Part shown: positions 7,606-16,025 of the stretch, in pieces
Layout of the letters: every line of letters begins with the position of its first letter
Numbering within the stretch: position 1 is the stretch's first letter
NCBI RefSeq assembly: GCF_000377505.1
Contig: NZ_KB898186.1
Coordinates: 186,001-250,000, forward strand
Reading direction: 5' to 3'
Length of the DNA stretch: 64,000 nt
Origin: Paenibacillus massiliensis 2301065 = DSM 16942
GTDB lineage: Bacteria > Bacillota > Bacilli > Paenibacillales > Paenibacillaceae
Notes under the pieces: generated by a model
Seen by the model: only the letters and a program-made list of their open reading frames with translations
The model's database searches: none
What the model was told of the DNA's origin: nothing
Translations under genes and position numbers: made by a program

Positions 7606-8376
7606 ATGGCTAGACTTAGAGTAATCGGGGAATATGTCGCAGCCGTCTTCATTCTCTTGTTGATTTGGTCGTTATATGTTCATTTTTTTGATGTCCCAGC
7701 ATTCCTCTTGCCTACACCCTCAGCTGTAGGAGTAGCTATGATTGACATGTTCACCACGCAGGATCTCATGTTTCATTTCTCCGTGACAGCAGGCGAGGTC
7801 TTTGCCGGTTTCCTGTTTGGTATACTTCTGGGCTGTGTAATGGGCTATTTAATTGGCAAAGTCAAGCTGCTAGAGGAGGCCTTGATGCCGTATATCCTCT
7901 TGGCACAGACCGCACCCAAAATTGCATTGGCACCCTTGTTCGTCATCTGGTTCGGATTGGGACTTACCTCCAAGCTGGTACTGATTATCTCGATGGTCTT
8001 CTTTCCGGTCATGTTGGGTACGGTCTTCGGACTCAAGAGTATTACATATAACCTTAAGGGACTCATGCAGATTACAGGCTTGAATTGGTGGCAGAAGGTG
8101 CTGCAGGTGGAGCTTCCGTATTCCATGCCACAGATCTTTGCTGGTCTGAAGGTGGGGATGGTGCAGGCCGTCATTGCGGCTATTGTAGCGGAATGGATTT
8201 CTGGCGAGAATGGACTAGGGTACCTGCTGGTCTTCAACAGCACCACTTACAACTCACCCATGCTGTTCGCCTCCATTATTTACACTATTATTGTGGGCAT
8301 TATTTTCTATGCGTGCATCGGCCTATTGGAGAATCGTCTCTTGTTCTGGCACGACTCCAAGCAGAGCAGATCATAG
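7606..8376 (+). CDS. ABC importer permease 1 (BPD type, SsuC/ThiX-like)
   Basis: 256 residues, about six membrane segments, with the coupling EAA loop around GLKVGMVQAVIAAIVAEWISGENGLGYL, which is characteristic of the NMT1/THI5 and SsuC permeases. ATG 7606 lies one base after the ATPase stop and yields MARLRVIGEY; a frame-compatible ATG at 7558 would overlap the ATPase by 47 bases and is less likely. It is paralogous to the permease at 9519-10292; both share TPYV/MPYILLAQ-T-PKI-APLF and LP-SMP/SLP blocks. Two permeases around one binding protein suggest a heterodimeric channel. Confidence 0.9.
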   Translation: MARLRVIGEYVAAVFILLLIWSLYVHFFDVPAFLLPTPSAVGVAMIDMFTTQDLMFHFSVTAGEVFAGFLFGILLGCVMGYLIGKVKLLEEALMPYILLAQTAPKIALAPLFVIWFGLGLTSKLVLIISMVFFPVMLGTVFGLKSITYNLKGLMQITGLNWWQKVLQVELPYSMPQIFAGLKVGMVQAVIAAIVAEWISGENGLGYLLVFNSTTYNSPMLFASIIYTIIVGIIFYACIGLLENRLLFWHDSKQSRS

Positions 8377-8455
8377 CTGGCCTGTGCAGAGATGTTCGTC
8401 TTAGTAATGCTAAGGTCTAGATATAAAAAAATATTACACGTAGGGGGAACATGGT

Positions 8456-9505
8456 ATGAAGAAAGTAATGATGTTACTGATGTCTGTGTTGTTGATCGGT
8501 GTGCTGACAGCGTGCGGAGCAACGGGGAGCAGTGATGGCTCTGCGAACACAGGTCAGGATTCCGGGAAGAAAGAGGCTGCTAACGGTGAGCTACGCAAGG
8601 TTACTGTTCAGATTGATGGGGCAGCGGTACCTTATTATGCTCCAATGTATGTCGCCAAGGAGCAAGGCTTCTTCGAGGAGCAAGGACTGGATGTGGAGTT
8701 CCTGTATGCCGATGCCGCTACTATCATACGGAATGTCGCTGCTAATAACGTACAGTTCGGCTTTCCGAATGCAGACACGGTAGTTACAGCCAAGTCTCAG
8801 GATCTCCCGGTAAAAGTCGTACACACTACATACCAGCATGGCCTGGGTGCCACGATCTTCAAGAAGAGCAGCGGTATCAGTACTCCTGCGGATCTTAAGG
8901 ACAAGACGATTGCTGTGACCAGCTATGGCAGCCCCAACTACATACAGCTGCAAGTATTGCTTGAAAGCCACGGACTCAGTATTCGTGACGTTAACGTGAA
9001 GATTGTAGGCAGCGGCGCGATCGTGAATGCTCTGGTTGCCGATGAAGTAGATGCGATCATCTTCTCCATGCTGAGAACGGTTGAGCTGCAGAATAGTGGC
9101 GAGGATGTAGCAGAGTTCCGCTCGGACGAGGTTCTGCCTTCCTTTGGTAACGTTGTCGTGACCTCAGAGTCGTACTTGGCTTCCAACAAGGAAGACGTTA
9201 TCGGATTTACCACAGCACTGGATCAAGCGCTGGACTACATTATTAAGGACGGTAACATAGAATCCTCCATCCAAATGTCCGTCGAGAAGTACGCTCCTAC
9301 TTTTGCAGGTAAAGAAGAAGTTGTAGCCAAGATCTTCAATGACGTATTCGTTCCTTACCTGTGGCAAAGTGAGCTCACCAAGACAGAGGGTTACGGAGCA
9401 GCAGACATGGCAAGATGGCAGACAGCTATCGACAGTCAGCAGAAGTTCGGCATTATTGCCGAGTCGTTCCCAGCCGAGGAGTTGGTACTGACCAATCTGA
9501 AGTAA
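8456..9505 (+). CDS. ABC importer substrate-binding lipoprotein (NMT1/THI5-like)
   Basis: 349 residues. It has a type II signal peptide with lipobox LTAC (Cys at residue 20), a Ser/Gly/Asp-rich linker, then an NMT1/THI5-like binding domain. Typical blocks are YYAPMYVAKEQGFFEEQGLDV, then FGFPNADTVVTAKSQDLPVKVV, and ADLKDKTIAVTSYGSPNYIQLQVLLE. The family binds hydroxymethylpyrimidine, formylaminopyrimidine, riboflavin, sulfonates or nucleobase-like ligands. The link to a nucleoside phosphorylase argues for a nucleoside or a pyrimidine, but this is inference. It is anchored to the outer face of the cytoplasmic membrane. ATG 8456 follows GGGGG. Confidence 0.9.
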   Translation: MKKVMMLLMSVLLIGVLTACGATGSSDGSANTGQDSGKKEAANGELRKVTVQIDGAAVPYYAPMYVAKEQGFFEEQGLDVEFLYADAATIIRNVAANNVQFGFPNADTVVTAKSQDLPVKVVHTTYQHGLGATIFKKSSGISTPADLKDKTIAVTSYGSPNYIQLQVLLESHGLSIRDVNVKIVGSGAIVNALVADEVDAIIFSMLRTVELQNSGEDVAEFRSDEVLPSFGNVVVTSESYLASNKEDVIGFTTALDQALDYIIKDGNIESSIQMSVEKYAPTFAGKEEVVAKIFNDVFVPYLWQSELTKTEGYGAADMARWQTAIDSQQKFGIIAESFPAEELVLTNLK

Positions 9506-9518
9506 CACAGGTGATAAT

Positions 9519-10292
9519 ATGAGGAAGAGTGTACGCAAGACCACTATTACACTGTTGACCTTTCTGATCTTCGTGGTCCTGTGGCAGGTGTATGTATCTG
9601 TGTCTCAAGTACCTGCGCATATTTTGCCTGGACCGTTGAAATATGCCTCGGAGTTCATTCGTATAACCAGTACAAGCAGCTTCAGTGAGCATGTTACAAC
9701 TACATTGTATGAGATTGCTGTGGGCTTTGGCATTGGCTGTGTGCTTGGTTTGGTCTTCGGATATGTGCTGGCCAAAAGTGAGCTGATGGAGCGTCTAATT
9801 ACGCCCTATGTCGTGCTGGCCCAAATTACGCCCAAAATCTCAATCGCTCCATTGTTTATCTTATGGTTCGGCCTCGGGGCGAGCTCCAAGATTGCACTGG
9901 TGATCCTGGTTGTATTCTTTCCCATCATGGTGAACACCATCATTGGGATTCGCTCCGTGGAATCCAATATGAAGGACCTGTTACATGTCCTTAGAGCTCG
10001 TCCGCTCCAGAAGTTCCTCTCGGTGGAGATTCCGTATTCTCTGCCTTCCATTATGGCGGGGGTGAAGGTGTCAACTACCTACGCGATCACAGGGGCGGTC
10101 ATTGGAGAAATGATCGGCGCCAAGGCTGGACTCGGCTATCTGGTCATCCTTGGTAGTGAGACCTATGATATCAACCTCATTATGACAGCGGTGCTGATCC
10201 TCAGCGTCATGGGACTGGTATTATACACGCTGTGTGGGTACGCAGAGAAGAGACTACTGCATTGGCATGAATCTCAGGAGCAGGTCATGTAA
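9519..10292 (+). CDS. ABC importer permease 2 (BPD type)
   Basis: 257 residues, six predicted membrane segments and an EAA loop near MAGVKVSTTYAITGAVIGEMIGAKAGLGYL. It is a clear paralogue of the permease at 7606, with which it probably pairs in the transporter. It is the last gene of the operon, 13 bases after the lipoprotein gene, and is followed by a strong terminator. ATG 9519 follows AGGTGATAAT. Confidence 0.9.
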   Translation: MRKSVRKTTITLLTFLIFVVLWQVYVSVSQVPAHILPGPLKYASEFIRITSTSSFSEHVTTTLYEIAVGFGIGCVLGLVFGYVLAKSELMERLITPYVVLAQITPKISIAPLFILWFGLGASSKIALVILVVFFPIMVNTIIGIRSVESNMKDLLHVLRARPLQKFLSVEIPYSLPSIMAGVKVSTTYAITGAVIGEMIGAKAGLGYLVILGSETYDINLIMTAVLILSVMGLVLYTLCGYAEKRLLHWHESQEQVM

Positions 10293-10309
10293 CAGGTTAT
10301 GTAACTACT

Positions 10310-10349
10310 AGGATCGGCATGTGGGATATCCCCATGACCGATCCTTTTT
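10310..10349 (+). terminator. Rho-independent terminator of the nucleoside phosphorylase-ABC operon
   Basis: AGGATCGG-CATG-GGG pairs with CCC-CATG-A-CCGATCCT around ATAT, followed by TTTTT. It lies 18 bases after the last permease. Confidence 0.9.
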
Positions 10350-10474
10350 GGCTGAAGCTGAACAGCAGTCGACAGGACTTCCGCTTGCAGCAGATATATA
10401 CTCACATTTACATATAGTCCGGTTAAGGTACTAGGTGCGACGTGAGATGTGTAATGTACATGAGCAACGGTTGA

Positions 10475-10795
10475 TCAAGGTTCCTCTACATAGTTCTGAA
10501 GAGCCCGGAGCTTGTCATCCCAATACGGCTCGAAGAAGTGCACCCACTGTTGGACCTGTGACAGCGGCTCAGATTGAAGGGTATAACGCGTCTCGCGCCC
10601 TACTCGCTGCGGCTGGACCAGTCCGGCCTCTGTTAGCACGAACAGATGCTTGTTGATCGCAGTACGTGTGATGGGAAATTGTCTTGTGATAGCAGCGACC
10701 GCCATCTCCTGGCCAACGAGCAGATGCAGAATCTGGCGGCGTGTAGGGTCGGCAATGGCCTGGAATACATCATATTTGGTAGCTGTAGCAGACAT
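10475..10795 (-). CDS. ArsR-family transcriptional regulator
   Basis: 106 residues forming one winged helix: DVFQAIADPTRRQILHLL is the classic ArsR opening, and FPITRTAINKHLFVLTEAGL the recognition helix region with KHL. No cysteine-rich metal site is visible. It lies two bases downstream of an SRPBCC gene on the same strand. ArsR-SRPBCC pairs of this type are common in Bacillales, and the SRPBCC protein may carry the ligand. It is likely autoregulatory through the two palindromes before the operon at 11244-11300. Confidence 0.9.
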   Translation of the reverse strand: MSATATKYDVFQAIADPTRRQILHLLVGQEMAVAAITRQFPITRTAINKHLFVLTEAGLVQPQRVGRETRYTLQSEPLSQVQQWVHFFEPYWDDKLRALQNYVEEP

Positions 10796-10797
10796 AG

Positions 10798-11223
10798 TTA
10801 ACCCTCTACATACTGGACAAGCCTGTCGTGAACGATGCCTTCCCAGCCCCCGTTCATTCGTTCCCTGATGGCTGCATGCGGTTGCCCGAACTCGGTAACC
10901 GTCTCTTCATCCCAGCCTGTGTGAATCAATGTAAATTCAGTCGTGTGGGAGGTAATAGCCCGCAGCTCAAAGATGAGCCGCCAGTCCTTGCCCCAAGCGA
11001 TCTCCAATCGTGAATTAGGGTCAATATCGATCACTTTGCATGGAGAGTCTCCGAACGGCCCGGCATGAAGAGTGAATTCATAGCCAAGAATAGGCTCAAA
11101 TGTACTCGGCATCCACCAGGCTGCAATTCCTTCGGCTGTAGCTACAGCATTCCACACCTTCTCAATCGGAGCTTTCAATTGCACGGTTTTTCGAATGTCG
11201 GGAATAGATGATTTTTCAGGCAT
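10798..11223 (-). CDS. SRPBCC / AHSA1-like (START fold) protein
   Basis: 141 residues with the activator-of-Hsp90 homologue 1-like pattern: IRKTVQLKAPIEKVWNAVATAEGIAAWWMPSTFEP at the N-terminus and TLIHTGWDEETVTEFGQPHAAIRERMNGGWEGIVHD near the end. The START fold offers a hydrophobic ligand pocket; the natural ligand is not known. It is the first gene of a two-gene operon with the ArsR regulator, read leftward. ATG 11223 follows AAAGGAGGCC. Confidence 0.88.
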   Translation of the reverse strand: MPEKSSIPDIRKTVQLKAPIEKVWNAVATAEGIAAWWMPSTFEPILGYEFTLHAGPFGDSPCKVIDIDPNSRLEIAWGKDWRLIFELRAITSHTTEFTLIHTGWDEETVTEFGQPHAAIRERMNGGWEGIVHDRLVQYVEG

Positions 11224-11243
11224 AAGGGCCTCCTTTATAATGT

Positions 11244-11300
11244 GACACCAAGGGGTGTTCTTTTTGTTTAGTTCAATATAACACCTAAGGGTGTTATATT
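11244..11300. promoter_or_regulatory. Two palindromic operators upstream of the SRPBCC-arsR operon
   Basis: Site 2 (11275-11300) is a perfect inverted repeat, AATATAACACC and GGTGTTATATT around TAAG. Site 1 (11244-11260) repeats the core: GACACC, AAGG, GGTGTTC. Both share the half-site ACACC-N4-GGTGT, and both lie just upstream of the SRPBCC start at 11223. They are strong candidates for binding by the ArsR protein. Confidence 0.7.
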
Positions 11301-11515
11301 ACAAGTCTTCTGTTATTTACATACGGTAACCTGTAACTTGTAGCTCTGTATCTCGTAGATCCGTATTGGAGACAGGGACATTTGTATCTATGGTGAATCC
11401 TAGTCTTCCCGAATGATGATTGAGCCAACCAGAATTGTGATTCATAGAGCTGCATGTTATGGTGGGATTGGACAGGGATTCAATGTCGATTCTTAAGATG
11501 GAGGTGTCAGACGTC

Positions 11516-12538
11516 ATGAAAGCATTATTCATTGGAGGAACGGGGACGATTAGCTCTGCCATTACAGGCTCTCTGCTGGAGCAGGGCTGTGAGCTGTACT
11601 TACTCAACCGGGGAACGCGAAATGCTTCTCTGCCGGAAGGTGCTCGCCTTCTACAGGGAGATATTCATGATGAGACGCAGGTGTCCAGTCTGTTGGAGGG
11701 ACATGAGTTCGATGTGGTGGTGGATTTCATTGCATTTGATTGGAAGGATGTAGAGAGAGATTTTCGCCTTTTCCAAGGCAAGACCAGGCAATATATCTTC
11801 ATCAGCTCTGCTTCCGCCTACCAGAAGCCGCTATCCGACTATCGGATTACGGAGGGAACTCCACTCGCCAACCCTTATTGGGAGTATTCACGAAATAAGA
11901 TCGACTGTGAGCATTACCTGATGACACAGTACCGGGAGCAGGGCTTTCCGGTCACGATCGTAAGGCCTAGCCATACCTACAGTGAGCGCTCCATTCCACT
12001 TGGGGTATCGGGTGCCAAGGGCAGCTGGCAGGTTGCCAAGCGGATGCTGAATCATCAGCCTGTTATCATTCACGGGGATGGTACCTCGCTGTGGACGATG
12101 ACGCACAGTAGTGATTTTGCCAAAGGCTTCATCGGGCTTATGGGCAATATCCATGCGATTGGGGAAGCTGTGAATATCACTTCTGACGAGACGGTGACAT
12201 GGAATCAGGTGTACAGTATCGTAGCTGATACGCTGGGTGTACCACTCAAGGCCGTATATGTACCGTCGGATTTTCTGGCTGCATGTGGTGGTGCCAAGGA
12301 TTATCGCGGTGGGCTGCTGGGCGACAAAGCACATTCGGTCGTCTTCGATAATGCCAAGCTTAAGCGCTTGGTCCCTGGCTTCGTGGCTACGACGCGCCTG
12401 GATCAGGGGATTCGTCGGACCGTGCAGCATATTCTGGAGCATCCTGAGCTGCAGACAGAGGACCCGGAATTTGATGTGTGGTGTGACAAGGTTATATCTG
12501 CACTGGAAGTAGCAGTGAACACGGTGCGAGGCGAATAG
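11516..12538 (+). CDS. NAD-dependent epimerase/dehydratase family (extended SDR) protein
   Basis: 340 residues with the nucleotide-binding motif FIGGTGTIS at the very N-terminus, DVVVDFIAF, and FISSASAYQK, followed by YWEYSRNKIDCEHYL (the Y-x3-K catalytic pair). This is the pattern of atypical or extended SDR proteins related to RNA-binding CSP41-like and sugar nucleotide epimerases. The start ATG 11516 (MKALFIGGTG) is chosen because GGAGGTG (11500-11506) precedes it; the frame is open to 11459. It stands alone, with a terminator shared with the convergent cellulase gene. The substrate is unknown. Confidence 0.88.
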   Translation: MKALFIGGTGTISSAITGSLLEQGCELYLLNRGTRNASLPEGARLLQGDIHDETQVSSLLEGHEFDVVVDFIAFDWKDVERDFRLFQGKTRQYIFISSASAYQKPLSDYRITEGTPLANPYWEYSRNKIDCEHYLMTQYREQGFPVTIVRPSHTYSERSIPLGVSGAKGSWQVAKRMLNHQPVIIHGDGTSLWTMTHSSDFAKGFIGLMGNIHAIGEAVNITSDETVTWNQVYSIVADTLGVPLKAVYVPSDFLAACGGAKDYRGGLLGDKAHSVVFDNAKLKRLVPGFVATTRLDQGIRRTVQHILEHPELQTEDPEFDVWCDKVISALEVAVNTVRGE

Positions 12539-12602
12539 ATAGATGTACTAATGTAGGGTTATTTGAACTCTTGTATGGCCTGAACTCTTTAATCATTAAA
12601 AG

Positions 12603-12645
12603 TAGTCGATCCCAGAGAGCGTGTTCTCCGGGATCGGCTATTTTT
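12603..12645. terminator. Bidirectional-looking terminator between SDR and cellulase genes
   Basis: TAG-CGATCCC-GAGA pairs with TCTC-GGGATCG-CTA, followed by TTTTT on the + strand. It sits between two convergent genes. Confidence 0.85.
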
Positions 12646-12697
12646 CGAGGTCGGGGCAAGGGTAGCGTAGCCTTGCTACCGAATTCCATGGACATCC

Positions 12698-14431
12698 TTA
12701 AGGCTGTGATTGGCCTGTAACGCTATTGCCCGATTTCGTAATATAGTAATCCAGCTTGGCTCCGCTCCAGAAGTGGAAGGTCAGCTTAACCTGTCCATCA
12801 CGTACAGAATTGAAGAATTCAGGCTGCAATTGAATGTGCTGTGCGTTGTACTGCGGAACAAAGGTGGTGTGGAATTCTTTGAACGATGTCCAGTCGTGCG
12901 GGCCTGCATTGCCGCCTGACGTATATACGGCCTCCATGGTGGCCAGTCGATCTCCCTTAAATTGAGTCGGAATCTGGAAGCTGTTAGTCGTGCCTGTAGT
13001 GCTGCCTAGCTGCGGTGTGTCGTATACGATGATGTGCCATTTCCAGTCTGCTCCACCGCTGAATTTGGCTGTCAGCACGGCTTGTTGGCCATGAGTATTA
13101 TTAGAGATCAGGCCTTGCAGTGTATCAGCCTTCAAAGTAAGGGTATTACCGCTGATTGTGTAATCCTCGCCTTCCACCAAGGCTGTGGCTCCTGCCTTCA
13201 GCGAGACCAGTCCGTGTCCGTTCCAATTCACGGGCAGTGGCTTGTCTGTAATGGACTCTCCGGCTCTTAGAAATAACAGATCGCTATTCCCTGTCGCAGA
13301 GCGTCCTGTCCAGCCTGCCTTCATAACGGCAAATAGATCAGGATCAGACCATGTGAAGGATTGACGGCCAAAGTGCTGTCCATTATCCCATAGCATCGGG
13401 GCAATTCCTTTATCTTGTAGATAGTGTCCCAGGAACTCGAAGAATTTCAGCTTCTCTCCCTGTTGAATGACGTCGGTATTCTTATCGAAGCCGAGGAGTC
13501 CATATTCACCCAGGATGACGGGAATGCCGCGTGCGACAAACGTGTTGTATACTCGATCAAAGGTGTTCGTGATGTCACTGCGTACCTCCTGATTGAAGGT
13601 GGTAAATCCAGCAAGATTTACGCTGAAGGGCCAAAATCCGTAAAAGTGGACGGTGGCTATCAGATTCGGATCATCCAGTTGCTCAATCGTGTCGTAGAGC
13701 TCGTCCATTCGTTCTTGTGTTGGTGATGCCTCCAATGTGGAGAGCACAAGCGGACGTGTGGCATTCTCGCCGCCTGAGCTACGTACGATATCGTGGAAGG
13801 ATACGTTCAGCTCCTCAAGCATGCTGAAGGACAGGGCTTCGCTGGTAGTACCGCCATCGCTGAAGCGAGGCTCGTTGACGCTCTCCATCATCAGCTTGGA
13901 GGAATGGTTCTTGAAGCGTTCAGCAATCTGCTCCCAGGCAGCATCATAGCGGGCTCGGACCTGTGTACGATTCTGTTCCATATGGCTGATCCACACCCAG
14001 GAATCATGATGGAGATTGATCATGACGTATAGATCTTCGTCAAGTGCCCAGTTCACGACTTGCTCTACCCGATTCAGATAGGCAGGATTAATGGTGTAAT
14101 CAGGTGCAGGGCCGATGTGAGCGTTCCAGGTGACAGGAATACGTATACTCTTGTATCCTTGGGCTGCGACGTTCTGAATTAATTGCTGTGTGATGGGTGG
14201 ATTGCCCCATGCAGTCTCGTCAGAGCCTACAGCGTCCAGTGAATTACCAAGATTCCAGCCGGGAGCCATATCCTCAACGTAGGACTGCAATGAACTCGGA
14301 GTAGCATTGGAGGAGGTGACTATGCCCTCACGGCCTGATTCCTGAGCAGAAGAGGCGGAGGGGAATACACTGAGGAGCAAAGCGGCAATGACGGCTAACG
14401 GTAGAAAGGCTTTTCGTTTACGCTTGATCAT
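12698..14431 (-). CDS. Secreted endoglucanase, GH5 with CBM_X2 and CBM46
   Basis: 577 residues. The signal peptide (MIKRKRKAFLPLAVIAALLL, cleavage probably after SSA) is followed by a GH5 catalytic domain: GWNLGNSLDAVG, then GYKSIRIPVTW, INLHHDSW, ESVNEP (acid/base Glu) and VILGEYG (nucleophile Glu). A CBM_X2 module follows (WNGHGLVSLKAGATALVEG), then a C-terminal CBM46 (GPHDWTSFKEFHTTFVPQ, LTFHFWSGAKLDYYI). This trimodular plan is that of tri-domain Bacillus and Paenibacillus cellulases acting on beta-1,4-glucan or xyloglucan outside the cell. ATG 14431 is preferred to an upstream start because TGAAGGAGAC precedes it. A perfect cre site at 14459-14472 indicates CcpA repression. Confidence 0.95.
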   Translation of the reverse strand: MIKRKRKAFLPLAVIAALLLSVFPSASSAQESGREGIVTSSNATPSSLQSYVEDMAPGWNLGNSLDAVGSDETAWGNPPITQQLIQNVAAQGYKSIRIPVTWNAHIGPAPDYTINPAYLNRVEQVVNWALDEDLYVMINLHHDSWVWISHMEQNRTQVRARYDAAWEQIAERFKNHSSKLMMESVNEPRFSDGGTTSEALSFSMLEELNVSFHDIVRSSGGENATRPLVLSTLEASPTQERMDELYDTIEQLDDPNLIATVHFYGFWPFSVNLAGFTTFNQEVRSDITNTFDRVYNTFVARGIPVILGEYGLLGFDKNTDVIQQGEKLKFFEFLGHYLQDKGIAPMLWDNGQHFGRQSFTWSDPDLFAVMKAGWTGRSATGNSDLLFLRAGESITDKPLPVNWNGHGLVSLKAGATALVEGEDYTISGNTLTLKADTLQGLISNNTHGQQAVLTAKFSGGADWKWHIIVYDTPQLGSTTGTTNSFQIPTQFKGDRLATMEAVYTSGGNAGPHDWTSFKEFHTTFVPQYNAQHIQLQPEFFNSVRDGQVKLTFHFWSGAKLDYYITKSGNSVTGQSQP

Positions 14432-14458
14432 GGTTAACTTGTCTCCTTCACTATATAT

Positions 14459-14472
14459 TGTAAGCGCTTTCT
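14459..14472. promoter_or_regulatory. cre site (CcpA operator) of the cellulase gene
   Basis: TGTAAGCGCTTTCT fits the Bacillus consensus TGWAARCGYTWNCW at every position. It lies 28-41 bases upstream of the cellulase ATG, where bound CcpA would block transcription when glucose is present. Confidence 0.85.
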
Positions 14473-14754
14473 TATACAGAGTAACATACAAAAATTGGAA
14501 TAAACACCCTCATTATTCGCCTTAAATTCATGCAATAATTAGAGTTATATCCTTTTATTTACATAATGTACACCTTGAAAAGATGCCTGTCTCCACATAC
14601 ATCTTAATTACGCACAAAATTTGATGAATGAGGCTTGCAAGTATAGAGAAAATAGTTCAATATAAAGATAAGTTGTGAGTAGAATTAAGTAAGTTGCTAA
14701 CCAAAAGGTTGTAAATATGATATTCAAAAATCATCGTATAGGGAGGCTATTAAC
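14473..14754. other. AT-rich divergent promoter region, no gene
   Basis: This stretch separates the cellulase gene (left) and the LLM oxidoreductase gene (right). It is markedly AT-rich and must hold both promoters. I see no coding sequence; a weak AACC-AAAA-GGTT dyad lies near 14700. Confidence 0.5.
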
Positions 14755-15816
14755 ATGGAAATTGGAATTACAACATTCGTGGAGACTTCACCGGATGTGA
14801 AGACAGGCGAGGTCATGAGTCATGCGCAGCGGCTGCGTGAGGTAGTAGAGGAGATCGTATTAGCTGATCAGGTTGGCCTGGATGTCTATGGTGTCGGCGA
14901 ACACCATCGTGTGGATTATGCAGCCTCTTCCCCTGCTGTTGTACTCGCTGCGGCTGCTGCTCAGACTTCCCGAATCCGGCTTACCAGTGCGGTTACGGTC
15001 TTATCCTCAGACGATCCTGTACGGGTGTTCCAGGATTTTGCGACATTGGACGGGATCTCGAATGGTCGTGCTGAGATCATGGCGGGGCGTGGCTCCTTTA
15101 TCGAGTCGTTCCCATTGTTTGGCTATGATTTGAATGATTACGACGAGCTATTCGATGAGAAGCTGGATTTGTTGCTGAAGCTGTGTCAGTCGGAGAAAAT
15201 CACTTGGGAGGGCAAGCATCGGCCAGCTATTCATAATCTGGGTGTGTACCCGCGTCCAGTACAGCAGACATTGCCTGTCTGGATTGGAAGCGGCGGTAAT
15301 CAGGAGTCCGTCGTTCGTGCTGGCTTGCTAGGTTTGCCACTGGTATTGGCCATTATTGGTGGACGCCCCGTACAATTCGCTCCACTTGTGGAGCTGTACA
15401 AGAAGGCAGCAGCACATGCAGGTCATGATGCCTCCAAGTTAACCGTTGCCTCTCATTCGCACGGCTTCATTGCGGACGATGATCATACAGCAGCTGAGAA
15501 GTTCTTCCCTCCTGCTCAGGCTGTCATGAATATGCTTGGCCGTGAACGTGGCTGGGGCCATTACAGTCGTGCGACCTTCGATGCGGCTCGTAGTCCTGAA
15601 GGTGCTCTGTATGTTGGGGATTCTGAGACCGTAGCCAAGAAAATCATTCACCTGCGCAAGGAAGTCGGCATCACTCGCTTCATGCTGCATGTACCGCTGG
15701 GTACAATGCCTCATGAGGAAGTCATGCGGGCAATTGAGTTGCTCGGGACAGAAGTAGCCCCACGTGTGCGTGAGGAGATTGCAGCGTGGGAGGCGGCAGG
15801 TCAGCCGAAGGAATAA
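14755..15816 (+). CDS. LLM-class flavin-dependent oxidoreductase (luciferase-like)
   Basis: 353 residues. The family pattern is full: an N-terminal strand IGITTFVETSPD, then YGVGEHHRVDYAASSPAVVLAAAAAQTSRIRLTSAV, DPVRVFQDFATLDGISNGRAEIMAGRGSF, and PVWIGSGGNQESVVRAGLLGLPL. Bacterial members are FMN-linked monooxygenases (YddN and related proteins) of uncertain substrate. ATG 14755 follows GGGAGG. The following radical SAM gene has its own long leader and is probably separate. Confidence 0.9.
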   Translation: MEIGITTFVETSPDVKTGEVMSHAQRLREVVEEIVLADQVGLDVYGVGEHHRVDYAASSPAVVLAAAAAQTSRIRLTSAVTVLSSDDPVRVFQDFATLDGISNGRAEIMAGRGSFIESFPLFGYDLNDYDELFDEKLDLLLKLCQSEKITWEGKHRPAIHNLGVYPRPVQQTLPVWIGSGGNQESVVRAGLLGLPLVLAIIGGRPVQFAPLVELYKKAAAHAGHDASKLTVASHSHGFIADDDHTAAEKFFPPAQAVMNMLGRERGWGHYSRATFDAARSPEGALYVGDSETVAKKIIHLRKEVGITRFMLHVPLGTMPHEEVMRAIELLGTEVAPRVREEIAAWEAAGQPKE

Positions 15817-15873
15817 GTCACGTCAACGGCCAACGTCAACTCATCTGCGAACGTAAGGTATGTCATATCCGAG

Positions 15874-16013
15874 CCCGGTTCCCTTCGCTATAATTATTTA
15901 GTTAAGCCATTAATACCTTGACCGAGTCTAAGTTCATGTGAGTGATCCTAGGGAAGCGGCTCTACACTCACATTCGATCTGGTCAAGGTAACGAGGCGAA
16001 TTCAGGAACCGGG
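15874..16013 (+). promoter_or_regulatory. Triple nested inverted repeat (candidate leader RNA) before radical SAM gene
   Basis: Three perfect 9-bp inverted repeats are nested: CCCGGTTCC (15874-15882) with GGAACCGGG (16005-16013); ACCTTGACC (15915-15923) with GGTCAAGGT (15981-15989); ATGTGAGTG (15936-15944) with CACTCACAT (15965-15973). The outer right arm overlaps the GGGAGG ribosome binding site (16011-16016) of the gene that starts at TTG 16026. Folding of a transcript starting upstream would hide that site. A TATAAT (15889-15894) inside the outer pair could instead start a shorter transcript without the outer left arm. Confidence 0.6.
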
Positions 16014-16025
16014 AGGGTATCTTCT

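Noticed and set aside
11888..12442. 184-codon open frame on the minus strand
   Set aside because: Antisense to the SDR gene; composition and lack of ribosome binding site mark it as a shadow.
15817..16025. RiPP precursor peptide for the radical SAM enzyme
   Set aside because: No short frame with a ribosome binding site and a Cys- or Gly-rich core could be found; the region is occupied by inverted repeats.
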